The notes under the pieces are model-generated. The model saw nothing but the letters and a program-made list of their open reading frames with translations. It was not told the origin of the DNA and did not search any database. From IMG/VR virus record IMGVR_UViG_3300046171_000314, positions 1-64,000 of that record: DNA of 64,000 nucleotides. One strand, 5' to 3'. This DNA is from a virus. The position numbers and the translations under genes were made by a program. Below are positions 25,796 through 34,782 of this stretch, in pieces; position 1 is the first letter of the stretch, and the number at the start of each line of letters is the position of its first letter.

Positions 25796-25815
25796 ACTTT
25801 TTTGGTATAGGTGTT
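25796..25815 (+). promoter_or_regulatory. Class 3 promoter-like motif
   Basis: TTTTTTGGTATAGGTGTT, about 14 bases before 25828. Similar TTGGTATAGTGT sequences precede 30234 and 35724. The GTATAG plus GTGTT part resembles the downstream half of class 1. Confidence 0.45.
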
Positions 25816-25827
25816 CAAGGAGAACGT

Positions 25828-26166
25828 ATGTCTATTGCAGATAAAATTATGGAAGTTGCAAAACAAAGGGATTCTTTTGATGCCTTTGAAGTTGCGGAGA
25901 TCATTTGTGATCTTCTTGATAAAAAGATGATCGCTAAGTATGGTTATGAACCACGATTTGAAATCGATGTCATTGATGAATCAAAAGCCTTCCCCTCCAA
26001 GAAAGGTTGTTGGGTTTGTGTGTTTCAATATTGGAATAATGTGCGTGTCTATGTGGTAGAGATACACCACTCAGGAGAAGCCTACTACAATAACACTTCG
26101 TATGACCTGCTTGATTTGAAAGAGAGGACAAATCTTTTATCCACTATTGAAGGAATTTCTACTTAG
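25828..26166 (+). CDS. Unknown 112-aa protein
   Basis: ATG after AAGGAGAACGT. Mixed alpha/beta with a KGCWVCVFQYW strand. No recognised family. Confidence 0.65.
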   Translation: MSIADKIMEVAKQRDSFDAFEVAEIICDLLDKKMIAKYGYEPRFEIDVIDESKAFPSKKGCWVCVFQYWNNVRVYVVEIHHSGEAYYNNTSYDLLDLKERTNLLSTIEGIST

Positions 26167-26223
26167 AGGTTTAGTTAATTTATGTATATCGAACACCTAA
26201 TGATTAATGAACAAGGAAACTTT

Positions 26224-26733
26224 ATGACACCAAGAGAATTGGAGAATGAAGGAAGTCGCATCATCGTAGAGAAGATGCTTGATGACTATAAAGGAATCGA
26301 ACCTTCTGATGTCATTCATATGATGGTTCACTCTTCTATTGTCTTGGAAGGACACCACGAGCACAACTTAAAAAATGACATCATTGATTGGGTCAATGAC
26401 AATGAAGTTCTTATCAAGGAGATGTTCTCAGGGTTCTCAGAGTTGAGAGAAGATATGGAAAAGGTTTTCTCAGGATTTTGTCACGACTTAGATAAGAACC
26501 ACGACACACTCAATACCATAAGCACCTATTACACAACCCTTTGGGGTTTGTGGCTCGCAGGGGAAAAAGACCCCACAGGTGGTTTGGCTTGGGATTACCT
26601 TTCCTATGCCACCGAACAGATAGACCCAAAGAATTTTGGCTTGATTAAAGACTATATTAGATCGAATCTTTACAACAGGATGTCAGCGAATCCTGTACAA
26701 GAATTATGGAGCAAAATTTTGGTTCGGGGATAA
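26224..26733 (+). CDS. Unknown helical 169-aa protein
   Basis: ATG after CAAGGAAACTTT; an in-frame ATG at 26182 has no ribosome site. Helical throughout, His- and Asp-rich, with a DPTGGLAWDYLSYA segment. No recognised family. Confidence 0.65.
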   Translation: MTPRELENEGSRIIVEKMLDDYKGIEPSDVIHMMVHSSIVLEGHHEHNLKNDIIDWVNDNEVLIKEMFSGFSELREDMEKVFSGFCHDLDKNHDTLNTISTYYTTLWGLWLAGEKDPTGGLAWDYLSYATEQIDPKNFGLIKDYIRSNLYNRMSANPVQELWSKILVRG

Positions 26734-26754
26734 TCATGTTACATGGGTAGTCAC

Positions 26755-26878
26755 AACCATTTTTACAACACTCCCCCGTAGTTTCATTGTGTTGTATCCT
26801 TTGAACTCACCTGCTCTGTGAGTACGTATTGTGGCAAGAGCATACGCCCCCTGTTATTCAGGGGGCTTTTTTTGTTTT
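26755..26878 (+). ncRNA. Candidate short structured RNA ending in a terminator
   Basis: No gene fits here. TACAACAC/GTGTTGTA (about 26772-26806) and ACTCAC/GTGAGT (about 26814-26832) can form two hairpins, followed by a GCCCCCT/AGGGGGC terminator with seven T at about 26846-26873. It may be just a long 3' trailer of the preceding gene. Confidence 0.4.
26846..26874 (+). terminator. Rho-independent terminator
   Basis: GCCCCCT and AGGGGGC pair around GTTATTC and are followed by TTTTTTT. Confidence 0.9.
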
Positions 26879-26883
26879 TTGGA

Positions 26884-26896
26884 TAATTTGTCTATA
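26884..26896 (+). promoter_or_regulatory. Class 2 promoter motif
   Basis: TAATTTGTCTATA, the best match to consensus, about 34 bases before 26930. Confidence 0.8.
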
Positions 26897-26929
26897 AACC
26901 CTAAACGATAAAGACTTTGGGGGCATAAG

Positions 26930-27646
26930 ATGAAACTATTTATGAAAATGAACTCTCCTTTGCTGCAAGAGATTGTAAGCGATCAGGACTTCACAGATTC
27001 AGGTTGGTCTTGGTGGGAGGTTTGGGGAGAACACGCAGAGGTCATTGAAGAGTACTTTGGCATTAGAAACTTTTATGCAAGCGAAGACGACAGGTTTCTC
27101 ATCGATAAGAAAGAAACCTATATTGAGGTTAAAAAGGGCAAGGCGATACTAATGATATCAGGTGATATAGAATCGACATACAAGCACAGAGGGGCAACCA
27201 AGAACATTGGAAAAGTTATTACCAACAAATGCTTCAAAAAAGAATTAGATTGGCATTGGGATTTGCACGAGTGGACATCTGATGGGAAAACAACTGAGAT
27301 GACTTTTGGAGTGGGGAAAGATTACTCGGCTTCTTATGGTGACAACGAGAATTGGATCGCAAGAGTTGATGCCGTAGGCAAGGCAATGGAACTTCTCAGC
27401 CGATTTGAAAAGGTTAAGGGCAGACGAACCAAAGAGCAACAAGAGACCGCAGACCGAGAGAGTCAAAACTACCTTTCTAAACTGAAAGAAATGATTAATA
27501 CAGATGACCCTGCGAATATCAACCAAGCAATATCTCTTGCAGAGTCACTTGGTGTAATGGGAGAATTGAAGAGTGCTGTGGTATCCCAAGCCTACGCAAC
27601 CATTAAAAAAATGGGGATTAATCTCACAAAGATAGAGGGACTATAA
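26930..27646 (+). CDS. QA-module protein, paralogue of 28084
   Basis: A 238-residue protein sharing with the protein at 28084 an N-terminal MKL(F/Y)MK(M/T)NSP(L/F)LQ, central KETYI..., ATKNIGK, EW(T/S)SDGKT, and a C-terminal module (INQAISLAESLGVMG) ending in TKIEGL. The C-terminal part is the QAxxLxxAL module. Class 2 promoter. Likely structural or delivered protein by association; no catalytic motif. Confidence 0.8.
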   Translation: MKLFMKMNSPLLQEIVSDQDFTDSGWSWWEVWGEHAEVIEEYFGIRNFYASEDDRFLIDKKETYIEVKKGKAILMISGDIESTYKHRGATKNIGKVITNKCFKKELDWHWDLHEWTSDGKTTEMTFGVGKDYSASYGDNENWIARVDAVGKAMELLSRFEKVKGRRTKEQQETADRESQNYLSKLKEMINTDDPANINQAISLAESLGVMGELKSAVVSQAYATIKKMGINLTKIEGL

Positions 27647-28074
27647 TGAGCATTAAAAGACACTTGAACGCACTGCTACATAGAACTCGTGGAGGACATT
27701 CTTTCCACAAGGTTCGTGAGAGCATAGCCAATATGGAAGAGCAAGAAGCACAAGAGTGGTATCGGTTTATCACCAATGCTGTGGAAGATGCCAAGATGCA
27801 AGCCAAGAACCAAGCAAGAAATCGTGGTGGGTTCTTTGCAAGCCAACAAAGAGTAGCCGCTCGATACCTTGATAAGGTATCATCTGAATTTTTGGGGGAA
27901 CTAGAGTACTATCCTGTAACAACACGAGGTCGAACCACCTACGAAGTCATTATAGAGTGGGCAGACGATAAGGTATGGAGAAGTAAAGAAGCAAAGGCTA
28001 TACAGAAAGACCTTGATGACACTCTTTATGATGCTTTAGCGAAATTCTCGAAGAAGCATCCTAGTCTAGGTTAA
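27646..28074 (+). CDS. RVAxRYL-tagged protein with internal tag
   Basis: A 142-residue protein coupled to the previous gene by TAATG. The tag sequence FASQQRVAARYLDKVSSE lies at about residues 64-81, between a helical N-terminal part and a compact alpha/beta C-terminal domain. If the tag is a cleaved propeptide, the C-terminal domain would be the mature product. Confidence 0.75.
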   Translation: MSIKRHLNALLHRTRGGHSFHKVRESIANMEEQEAQEWYRFITNAVEDAKMQAKNQARNRGGFFASQQRVAARYLDKVSSEFLGELEYYPVTTRGRTTYEVIIEWADDKVWRSKEAKAIQKDLDDTLYDALAKFSKKHPSLG

Positions 28075-28083
28075 GAATAAGAC

Positions 28084-28764
28084 ATGAAACTGTATATGAA
28101 AACGAACTCTCCTTTTTTGCAACCATATATTGATAACCTCGAAAATGTTGACGATTTTGATTTTTGGGCTGAGTGGTCAGATGAACATAAGAAATTTATC
28201 AATGATTACTATGGTGTTGAAAGGAACTCTGATCTTTCAATTGAGTTCCACATTAATCCAAAAGAGACTTACATTGATGCGTACTCAGGCGATCCTTTGA
28301 TAATTAGTGGGGTCTTTGAAGGAGTGTACAAATTCAAAGCCACAAAAAATATTGGAAAGCACGTAAGCAACAGATGTTTCAAAGATGAGATAGAATCTTG
28401 GAATTACTATGAGTGGTCTTCTGATGGAAAGACAGTTGAGTTATCTTATCAGGCACAGGTTGGATTTTACCTTGATGAGAGTTCTTATCCCAAGTCTCTG
28501 AAGAATGTTATTGCGGCAATGAAAACCCTTAAAGGGTTCGATAAGATTCGGGTTCAAGGGAAAGAGATTCGATTAAATAAAGAGCAGGAAAAGCAACTTG
28601 AAAAGTTGCGGACTCTTGCGAGTGACGAAGAGGGCTTGGCACAGGCGATTTCTCTTGCCGATGCTCTCGGATTAATGGGGAACTTGAAGAGTGAGATGAC
28701 CTCAGAGGCTTACGGGATTCTCAAAAAGAATGGGGTCAACATCACAAAGATAGAGGGCTTGTAA
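28084..28764 (+). CDS. QA-module protein, paralogue of 26930
   Basis: A 226-residue paralogue of the protein at 26930 over its whole length, including the C-terminal GLAQAISLADALGLMG module and TKIEGL end. The two copies are separated by one tagged gene. Duplication within the operon is clear from the protein level. Confidence 0.8.
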   Translation: MKLYMKTNSPFLQPYIDNLENVDDFDFWAEWSDEHKKFINDYYGVERNSDLSIEFHINPKETYIDAYSGDPLIISGVFEGVYKFKATKNIGKHVSNRCFKDEIESWNYYEWSSDGKTVELSYQAQVGFYLDESSYPKSLKNVIAAMKTLKGFDKIRVQGKEIRLNKEQEKQLEKLRTLASDEEGLAQAISLADALGLMGNLKSEMTSEAYGILKKNGVNITKIEGL

Positions 28765-29328
28765 ATGAAAGTCTCAGCAATACGAGTTGCTTACCGATAT
28801 CTATCCGCAGATTTGTCCCCACCTTTAGGGGGTTCGGACAATCCCTGTGATGTTCTTAAGCGAATTGAGAAAGAAGTTTCTGATCCCCGTAACAAGAACA
28901 AACTGATTCGATTGGTGGAAGATGGCAAAGACCTGAGTAATCCTCAGGCTAATGTTGTTTATGATCTTGAAAGAGAGAAAGGCGTAGGCAAACTTAAATT
29001 CAAAAATATAGATATAACAGCACACGCTCAGTATCGAATGGACTTAAGGGGAGTGTCTGTTGCTGAGGTTCGGAGTGCTCTGTACTCTTTCCAAAAGAAC
29101 ATACAGGTTCAACGTTCTCAAAGAGGATGGTCTATGCTAGAAGAAAAATTGGAACGAGATGTTGTTTCATATACTGCCACCAATAAACTAAAAATAGTCT
29201 TTGAACCCTACTTAGATGGCAGAGGCAGAAATCTCCTTGATAGAGTGACAGGCTGTAAAATCATTACAGTATACTTTGAGGGTATAAATAACCCCACACC
29301 ACCTACCCTAGAGTCCTGTGGTCTATGA
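28765..29328 (+). CDS. RVAxRYL-tagged protein with DUF4258/RelE-like domain
   Basis: A 187-residue protein. Residues 7-13 are the tag (RVAYRYL). Residues about 88-170 (ITAHAQYRMDLRGVSVAEVR, then strands with KLKIVFEP and KIITVYF) follow the pattern of DUF4258/RelE-superfamily folds (HAxxRMxxRGIxxxEV). RelE-type proteins are often ribonucleases, but the catalytic residues cannot be judged here. A tagged toxin-like domain would suit a protein delivered with phage DNA; that is inference. Confidence 0.7.
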   Translation: MKVSAIRVAYRYLSADLSPPLGGSDNPCDVLKRIEKEVSDPRNKNKLIRLVEDGKDLSNPQANVVYDLEREKGVGKLKFKNIDITAHAQYRMDLRGVSVAEVRSALYSFQKNIQVQRSQRGWSMLEEKLERDVVSYTATNKLKIVFEPYLDGRGRNLLDRVTGCKIITVYFEGINNPTPPTLESCGL

Positions 29329-29543
29329 AAGAACCTGTTAATCATCCGAAACATTACGGGGGCAAGGAAAACCCCTATGAAGCCATCAAGGTCATCGAGG
29401 CTTGGGAACTAGACTTCTGTTTGGGGAATGTTATCAAGTATCTCAGCAGAGCAGGAAAGAAAGACCCACAGAAAGAAACAGAGGACTTAAAAAAGGCTCT
29501 TTGGTATCTCCAAAGAAAAATCGATCATCTAAAGAAAGAGTAA
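29325..29543 (+). CDS. DUF3310 family protein
   Basis: A 72-residue protein overlapping the previous stop by four bases. HPKHYGG, YEAIKVIEAW, FCLGNVIKYLSRAGKKD and DLKKALWYLQR are all diagnostic of DUF3310, a small all-helical family widespread in phages and sometimes fused to nucleotide-metabolism enzymes. Its biochemical role is not established. Confidence 0.9.
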   Translation: MKEPVNHPKHYGGKENPYEAIKVIEAWELDFCLGNVIKYLSRAGKKDPQKETEDLKKALWYLQRKIDHLKKE

Positions 29544-29615
29544 CGCTATTTCCTGACCTTGATCATCTTGCCAAGTAAAGACATTGAGATACCTCATTTT
29601 CTTACGGGGGTGTTT

Positions 29616-30164
29616 ATGACATTAGCAGAATATATCATTTGTAATGGATCGGAAACAACAATGAAAAAAGGGGAATCCCTGTGGTTTGATCGATCTGAAA
29701 TTATACTTTGCAAGAGGGGGGTTGTTGGCGAGTATCAAGGAGATTTATTGGTCGATGTCTATACTCGAAAAGAGTTCATATTTGGGGTACATACGAAAGG
29801 GGTGGCTCTATCGGAGGGGTCACTGTATTCTATGGCTAGGAATAAAATTCCTTCTAAGTACGAAGAAGCCTTGCATAAGAATCTTATAAAACGGAACGCA
29901 AGACTATTAGCCCGAATGAGTCATCTAACAGAGGGATCAGTGGAAAACCGCCTTCACAAGTTATTGGGGGATTTTGGTGACCGCTACGGAATGTTTACAG
30001 GCAAGACCACCTTTATTCCTTTATCGATCTCTCGTCAGAAGTTGGCTGAGATGTTGAACTGTCGATCTGAAACAATCACACGCATTGTTTCAAAGTGGAA
30101 AAGAAATGGGGAAGTTGATTTTCGCAAAGAAGGTATCGAGTTGATACGAAGTCCTCGACTATAG
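29616..30164 (+). CDS. Crp/Fnr-type transcription regulator
   Basis: A 182-residue protein. The C-terminal part (about 108-180) is a Crp-type winged helix: GSVENRLHKLLGDF, then LSISRQKLAEMLNCRSETIT with the recognition helix. The N-terminal sensor half is short and lacks the recognisable cyclic-nucleotide cassette, so any effector is unknown. Start at the ATG after GGGGGTGTTT; the frame is open further upstream but without a ribosome site. May control phage or host genes. Confidence 0.8.
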   Translation: MTLAEYIICNGSETTMKKGESLWFDRSEIILCKRGVVGEYQGDLLVDVYTRKEFIFGVHTKGVALSEGSLYSMARNKIPSKYEEALHKNLIKRNARLLARMSHLTEGSVENRLHKLLGDFGDRYGMFTGKTTFIPLSISRQKLAEMLNCRSETITRIVSKWKRNGEVDFRKEGIELIRSPRL

Positions 30165-30189
30165 AGAAAATTAGAAGCCCTGTTGACCA

Positions 30190-30206
30190 TTTATTGGTAT
30201 AGTGTC
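30190..30206 (+). promoter_or_regulatory. Class 3 promoter-like motif (groEL)
   Basis: TTATTGGTATAGTGTCC about 30 bases upstream of groEL. Confidence 0.45.
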
Positions 30207-30233
30207 CCCAACACATAATACAAGAGGAATACT

Positions 30234-31773
30234 ATGTCACGAGATATCTATTTTGGGTCTGACCTTCGAAAGAGAGTATTGAAAGGAGCACTGACTTTCT
30301 CGAAGACCATAACAAAGACTTATGGTCCTCGATCAGGAACTGTGATGATGAACCGAATGGGAGGTCTTCTCTCAACGAAAGATGGTGTAACAGTAGCAAG
30401 GGAACTACACCTGAAAGACCCTGTTGAAAATATGGGTTGTCAGGTATTGAAAGAAGCCTGCATCAATGTCAATGATGAGGTTGGAGATGGAACTACCACA
30501 ACCGCCTGTATTGCCTCTTCTCTGATACAAGAATCTCACAAGTTGATTACCGCAGGGTATGACCCAATGCAAATATCAAGAGAGTTACGAGAAGCAGCCA
30601 AAAAAGTCGTGGACGAGATACGAGCCAATGCTCTTCCTGTCGAAGAAGAAAGAGAACTTCTACACGTTGCTCTCATCTCTTGCAACAACGATAGGGAGGT
30701 AGCGGAGGCATTAACGGAAGCATCTCTTGCAGTTGGGAAAAATGGAACGGTTGCTATTGAGGATGGGAACTCTCTTGGGATAGAACTTGAATTCAAAGAG
30801 GGATTGGACATCAATAAGGGAGCGGTCAGCACTTACTTTATTGATGGTGTGGAAAGAAAGATGGTTAGTCCTCTCGTGGCAGTGATTCCGAAGGACTTGG
30901 TGGCGGCTGATGATGTGACCTCTGTGCTCGAAGAGAGTTCTCAGTGGCCCCAATAACGATTTGCTGTTGATATGTAAGAGTCTATCAGGGCAGGCACTAC
31001 AAACAATGGTGGTTAATCACACAAAGGGCGTAGTTCGCTCTTGTGCAGTTAGTGTGGCAGGCAGTTCTCTCAGACAAACAGATGTCCTTGCTGATATTGC
31101 TGCGGTCTGTGGGTGCGAGGTTTTGTACCAAGATCAAGGATACAACTCAAAGGATTTCAATCCTGAGTGGTTTGGTTCTTGTTCTGAGGTGTTGGTGCAG
31201 GAAAAGAAGACTGTCTTTATGTCATTTGAGGAGGCACAAGAAAGCATACAAAGGAGAATACGAGAGATTCAAAATGATATGCAGAGTTCCAAGAGTGATT
31301 ACGACAGGGATAGGTATCAAGAGCGAATAGCCAAGTTGTCTGATGGGTTTTGTCTTGTAAAAGTTGGGGGGCACACAGAAGCCGCTATGAAAGAGAAGCG
31401 TGCTCGTATTGAAGATGCTCTCGGTGCGGTTCAAAGTGCCCTTCGATCAGGGATTGTATCAGGAGGAGGTTGTGCTTACTTATATGCCTCTTTATGTTTG
31501 GGAGATGAGGGTGCAGAGGGCATTTTGAAAAGAGCCTTACGAGCACCCTTCAGAACGATTGTAAAGAACGCCAAACAAGAAGATGGTTATGTTTACAAGA
31601 ACTTGTTGGAAAAGCACGAGAACGTTTGGGAAGGTTGGGATCTGTACAATGAAGAAATTGTTAATATGTACTCCATAGGCGTGTTTGATCCATTAGAGGT
31701 AGCAGAGCAGGCTGTTCTGAATTCTGTGAGTGTTGCTGCTCTATTAATGACAGCAGAGTGTGCTATCGTTTAG
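30234..31773 (+). CDS. groEL: GroEL-type chaperonin, interrupted by a +1 frame change
   Basis: Two halves in different frames that together give about 512 residues of a group I chaperonin. The first half has GDGTTTTACIASSL (ATP site with the catalytic Asp) and an equatorial/intermediate domain; the second resumes at the apical domain and has DYDRDRYQERIAKLSDGF, MKEKRARIEDAL (second catalytic Asp) and SGGG. The frame changes at TGGCCCC (30945-30951), where the first half stops nine bases on; removing one C restores ...SQWPNNDLLLI... with no other damage. The second half has no ribosome site. The C-terminal Gly-Met tail of bacterial GroEL is absent, and no groES was found nearby. Phage chaperonins assist folding of virion or replication proteins. 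Confidence 0.85.
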
Positions 31774-31817
31774 GAAGACCTTCGGTAAAGGAAAAGATTA
31801 ATATCGGAGGAGATCTT

Positions 31818-32156
31818 ATGAAAAAAATTAGAATGGATGCAATACGATTGGAAACACACACGCACCAATTAAAGAGAATTTCAAATGTGTATTCCCTGTT
31901 GAGAATGCTTTCCTATGAAAACATTGAAGAGCACAATAAGTGTGAGTACTACTACAAACTATTCCCTGCTTGGAGGATCGATTTCATAAAGGGTCAGCCT
32001 GTCGATATTTCTGTTCTAATAGAACAACCACCAACGGAGGTCTCTTATTCTAGTGATGGGGCATACCTAAGGATAGGTTGGGATACACATGTTATTATGA
32101 TGGGAAAGTACCCTTCTTGTGGGGTTAAGACTTATGTATCCAATAGAGCCAATTAA
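31818..32156 (+). CDS. Unknown 112-aa protein
   Basis: ATG after GGAGGAGATCTT. Alpha/beta, with a Tyr/Lys-rich middle. The frame is open further upstream into groEL but this ATG has the only ribosome site. Unknown family. Confidence 0.6.
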   Translation: MKKIRMDAIRLETHTHQLKRISNVYSLLRMLSYENIEEHNKCEYYYKLFPAWRIDFIKGQPVDISVLIEQPPTEVSYSSDGAYLRIGWDTHVIMMGKYPSCGVKTYVSNRAN

Positions 32157-32415
32157 ACATATCAAAGGCGATGGGGATTGGAGCATCGAGAAACATCAAT
32201 TCAAAATCCCATACCACCCAAAAAACAATGCAAAAGCAGATTGTGTTATTGGAGTTTGTCGTAGTCGAGGAATGGTTGTTGGGGTTATCGCAACAATTCG
32301 AAAAATTGCCGCACCCTACAATGCTGATAAATATGAGTATGCTATTCAGTTAATATTGCACGAAATGATTATCCTTCATTTCTTTGGAAAAGAAGAAATC
32401 GAGATTCCCTTCTGA
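32134..32415 (+). CDS. Unknown 93-aa protein overlapping the previous gene
   Basis: Starts at an ATG inside the last 23 bases of the previous gene, in the +1 frame, with only a weak GGGG upstream. The product (KGDGDWSIEKHQFKIP ... ILHEMIILHFFGKEE) looks protein-like. It could be a coupled gene or the frame-shifted end of the previous one, though no homopolymer lies at the junction. Confidence 0.5.
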   Translation: MYPIEPIKHIKGDGDWSIEKHQFKIPYHPKNNAKADCVIGVCRSRGMVVGVIATIRKIAAPYNADKYEYAIQLILHEMIILHFFGKEEIEIPF

Positions 32416-32832
32416 ACTTCTAAAATAAGTTGAAGGAACTTTGTAAGTTCGATCAGCATCTTAGGGTTTATCTAAATACTTGAAAATACCCCTGTTTCTA
32501 AAACTACATCACAGTTTTAGAAATGTAAAAAAATTCGTGTTTTGTTTCAAAAACCCGACAATTATGTCAGACATAATTCAGGTTATTCCTCTATTATCTA
32601 ACATTGAACACCGTTCAGTTTTTTATGTAACTTACATAAAAAAACGGCTTTCTTGGCAAGATGTGAAGTTCAAGTTCGTGCAATAATAAAGATTGTTTCT
32701 AGGAAGATATGTTGCAACACTATAAAAATGAAAACGCTTCAAATGTTACGGACAAAACTTCGCAGCAATCGTGCTGTTTTTTGCGATGCTAATTTTTCTT
32801 AATTTTTTGATGTCGTTTGGTGTTGAACTTTT
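32416..32832. other. Palindrome-rich AT-rich non-coding gap
   Basis: About 420 bases with no supported gene. Three perfect inverted repeats occur within 150 bases: TTTCTAAAAC/GTTTTAGAAA (32495-32523), AATTATGTC/GACATAATT (32560-32578) and TTTTTTATGTAA/TTACATAAAAAA (32619-32643). A CAGCA/TGCTG hairpin with TTTTTT at 32763-32783 is a terminator. Candidate for an origin, an operator cluster or small RNAs. Confidence 0.6.
32763..32783 (+). terminator. Short hairpin terminator
   Basis: CAGCA-ATCG-TGCTG followed by TTTTTT. Confidence 0.6.
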
Positions 32833-32865
32833 ATGGGTAGGATAAGGAAACACAAGAGAGATGCT

Positions 32866-33270
32866 ATGCCCCAAAAAGAGTTAATTTGTCAGTGCGGAGT
32901 AAAGAGCCGAGCCTACTACAAGAAAGGTGCTCTTATCGTATATTGCGAACACTGTGGTGTCGGACACCCTCTTGCTTTCCCACCCTTTCAAGGGAAAACG
33001 TGTTTGACAGAGGAAGGAAAGGTTACTGCTTCTGAAGATATACCTAAAGGAGATCTTATAGAAAAATGCCCCTTACTTCCAATGCCAACCTCTCCTTTGG
33101 AAATAAGAAACAGTTTAGGGGAAAAAGTCGTTCCATTAGGATTGCTTCTTCGGTATGGAACATCAGAGCAAGGTAATGTAGTTCTGAAAGTCAAACAGAA
33201 ATTCATCTTTGTTTATGCCTTAGCCAATATTATGAAACACGAACCCCTAACTCTCAAGGAGAAGAAATGA
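32866..33270 (+). CDS. Zinc-ribbon protein with possible SET-like part
   Basis: A 134-residue protein (145 if the ATG at 32833 is used). CQCGVKS ... VYCEHCG forms an N-terminal four-cysteine ribbon. The segment KVTASEDIPKGDLIEKCPLL recalls the start of SET-type domains (xAxxDIxKGExIExCP), but later SET motifs are not clear, so this is only a resemblance. Coupled by overlap to the next gene. Confidence 0.55.
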   Translation: MPQKELICQCGVKSRAYYKKGALIVYCEHCGVGHPLAFPPFQGKTCLTEEGKVTASEDIPKGDLIEKCPLLPMPTSPLEIRNSLGEKVVPLGLLLRYGTSEQGNVVLKVKQKFIFVYALANIMKHEPLTLKEKK

Positions 33271-33836
33271 ATGTAATCAATGCCCTCATAGAAAAATATA
33301 AAACCGAATCGTCCGTTCCCTTGCGGAATGACCAAAATATCTACAGTGACTTGATGATTTATCTTGAACCTGAAGAGGACTTTCAAGTTTTTAATAGGTG
33401 GGGCTTTGATATGGCGACAGAGTATAACTTTCAAGCATACAATGGTTTTGAAAACAAATACATTGCTCTTATTTCAGAAGATACTTTATACTCAAAACTT
33501 GTGACAGAGTTGTTAGAGAGAGGGTTGTTGATTGAGTATCTTGAAGGGTTCTCAAGGGATTGGACAACTGAATATTTTGATGATCACTTTGAAGAAGCCA
33601 CCTCTTACACAGAGGTCTATGAAAATGGAGAGGTGACTTTGAAAGGAACACAATCCGCTACAATTTCTTTTGATGATATTTTGAATGAGATAAAAGAAGA
33701 AAACCTTTTGAATTCCCTTTGTCGATTTCTTGATAAAGAAAGCCTCTGTCATTGGAGCAAAGGTTGGTATCAAGATTTGTCCTACACAAGAGAGGCTATT
33801 GATGACCCACGACAACTCAAACTATTCGTGAACTAG
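33267..33836 (+). CDS. Unknown acidic 189-aa protein
   Basis: Overlaps the previous stop (ATGA). Acidic, with many aromatic residues and no recognised motif. Convergent with the minus-strand block that follows; the two genes overlap by four bases. Confidence 0.7.
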   Translation: MNVINALIEKYKTESSVPLRNDQNIYSDLMIYLEPEEDFQVFNRWGFDMATEYNFQAYNGFENKYIALISEDTLYSKLVTELLERGLLIEYLEGFSRDWTTEYFDDHFEEATSYTEVYENGEVTLKGTQSATISFDDILNEIKEENLLNSLCRFLDKESLCHWSKGWYQDLSYTREAIDDPRQLKLFVN

Positions 33837-34297
33837 TTCTTAAAGCGATTGCTCTCACAGGTGTCACAAAGAGTTCTGTGCCACCCTTTGGTACGATGCA
33901 CACCTTGATTACACCCACAAGATTCACAAGTAGTGGAGGACAAGTCTTCGGCATCTGAGAAGATGTCTCGAATGTGGTCATCACCCCCATCAAAGTAAAG
34001 CCGAAGTGTTCCAAACTTTTCCTTCACTTGTGTGAATTCAGGATAGAAAAGTATCTTACTCTCGTCACGTCCTTCATTGACAACTATCTTGTGCCATTGA
34101 TCTATGGTCATAACAGGAACGCCTGCTTTCTCTTGTTCCTGTATGTATGTTTCCACTTTCTCACAGGCTTGATAGATAATGTCGAACCACCCATCATCGC
34201 AAGCACAGCCCCAACACATAGCGGTGTGAGTCATTGGCAAGTCTTTCTGTCGAAACATCTTGGGGAATCGATCATAAAGTTCTTGCTGTCTTTTCAT
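33833..34297 (-). CDS. Phage Cys-rich protein of a conserved unknown family
   Basis: A 154-residue protein. MCWGCACDDGWFDII near the start, VKEKFGTLRLYFDGG in the middle, and a C-terminal TCESCG ... GWHRTLCDTC zinc ribbon are features shared by a common uncharacterised family of phage and bacterial proteins. Nucleic-acid binding is plausible. Last gene of a class 2 minus-strand operon. Confidence 0.75.
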   Translation of the reverse strand: MKRQQELYDRFPKMFRQKDLPMTHTAMCWGCACDDGWFDIIYQACEKVETYIQEQEKAGVPVMTIDQWHKIVVNEGRDESKILFYPEFTQVKEKFGTLRLYFDGGDDHIRDIFSDAEDLSSTTCESCGCNQGVHRTKGWHRTLCDTCESNRFKN

Positions 34298-34779
34298 TAT
34301 CTTTTCTCGCCATCAAGAAAAGGAATCACATCGAGGCAAAAATCCTTGTAAAGTCGTTCTTTTATATCGGCAAGCCCTGCTGATTGGATGGCAGGAGCAT
34401 AGTCACTTTTATGCGTTTCCTCGAAGAAACTCTTCGGTGCGGTTATCGGAGTGTACTTAGAAGGAGATTCCCCCTTTGCCAACGTGTAGGGGGAAGTTGC
34501 ATACCAAAACTCTAATCCTGCTTTGTCTGCAAAAAACTCTGTAAGCGTTCCCATGATAGTATTTTTAAATATATCTCTACACTTACTAATCGCATCCTCA
34601 ACTTTCTTATTGAGATAAAATTTGCGGATGCTTCCAAGTTCTGCTTCAAAGGCTTTGTCTTTCTTTTCAGAGAGGGCTTGAAACAACTCCCACGCTTGGA
34701 GCATAGATTCACGATCTTGTGCCTTACAAGCCCTTACCCAAAGTTCTTTAATCTTTCTTTTATGAGAGTTCGTTAGCAT
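34297..34779 (-). CDS. QA-helical-module protein
   Basis: A 160-residue protein. Residues 1-42 (HKRKIKELWVRACKAQDRES then MLQAWELFQAL) are the N-terminal module also seen in its two upstream neighbours and at 49483. It has a KGESPS loop and a C-terminal helical part. Overlaps the next gene by one base. Confidence 0.75.
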   Translation of the reverse strand: MLTNSHKRKIKELWVRACKAQDRESMLQAWELFQALSEKKDKAFEAELGSIRKFYLNKKVEDAISKCRDIFKNTIMGTLTEFFADKAGLEFWYATSPYTLAKGESPSKYTPITAPKSFFEETHKSDYAPAIQSAGLADIKERLYKDFCLDVIPFLDGEKR

Positions 34780-34782
34780 TAT

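Noticed and set aside
32480-32686. A 68-codon frame across the palindrome cluster
   Set aside because: It runs through perfect inverted repeats, has a TTG start without a ribosome site, and reads as low-quality hydrophobic sequence.
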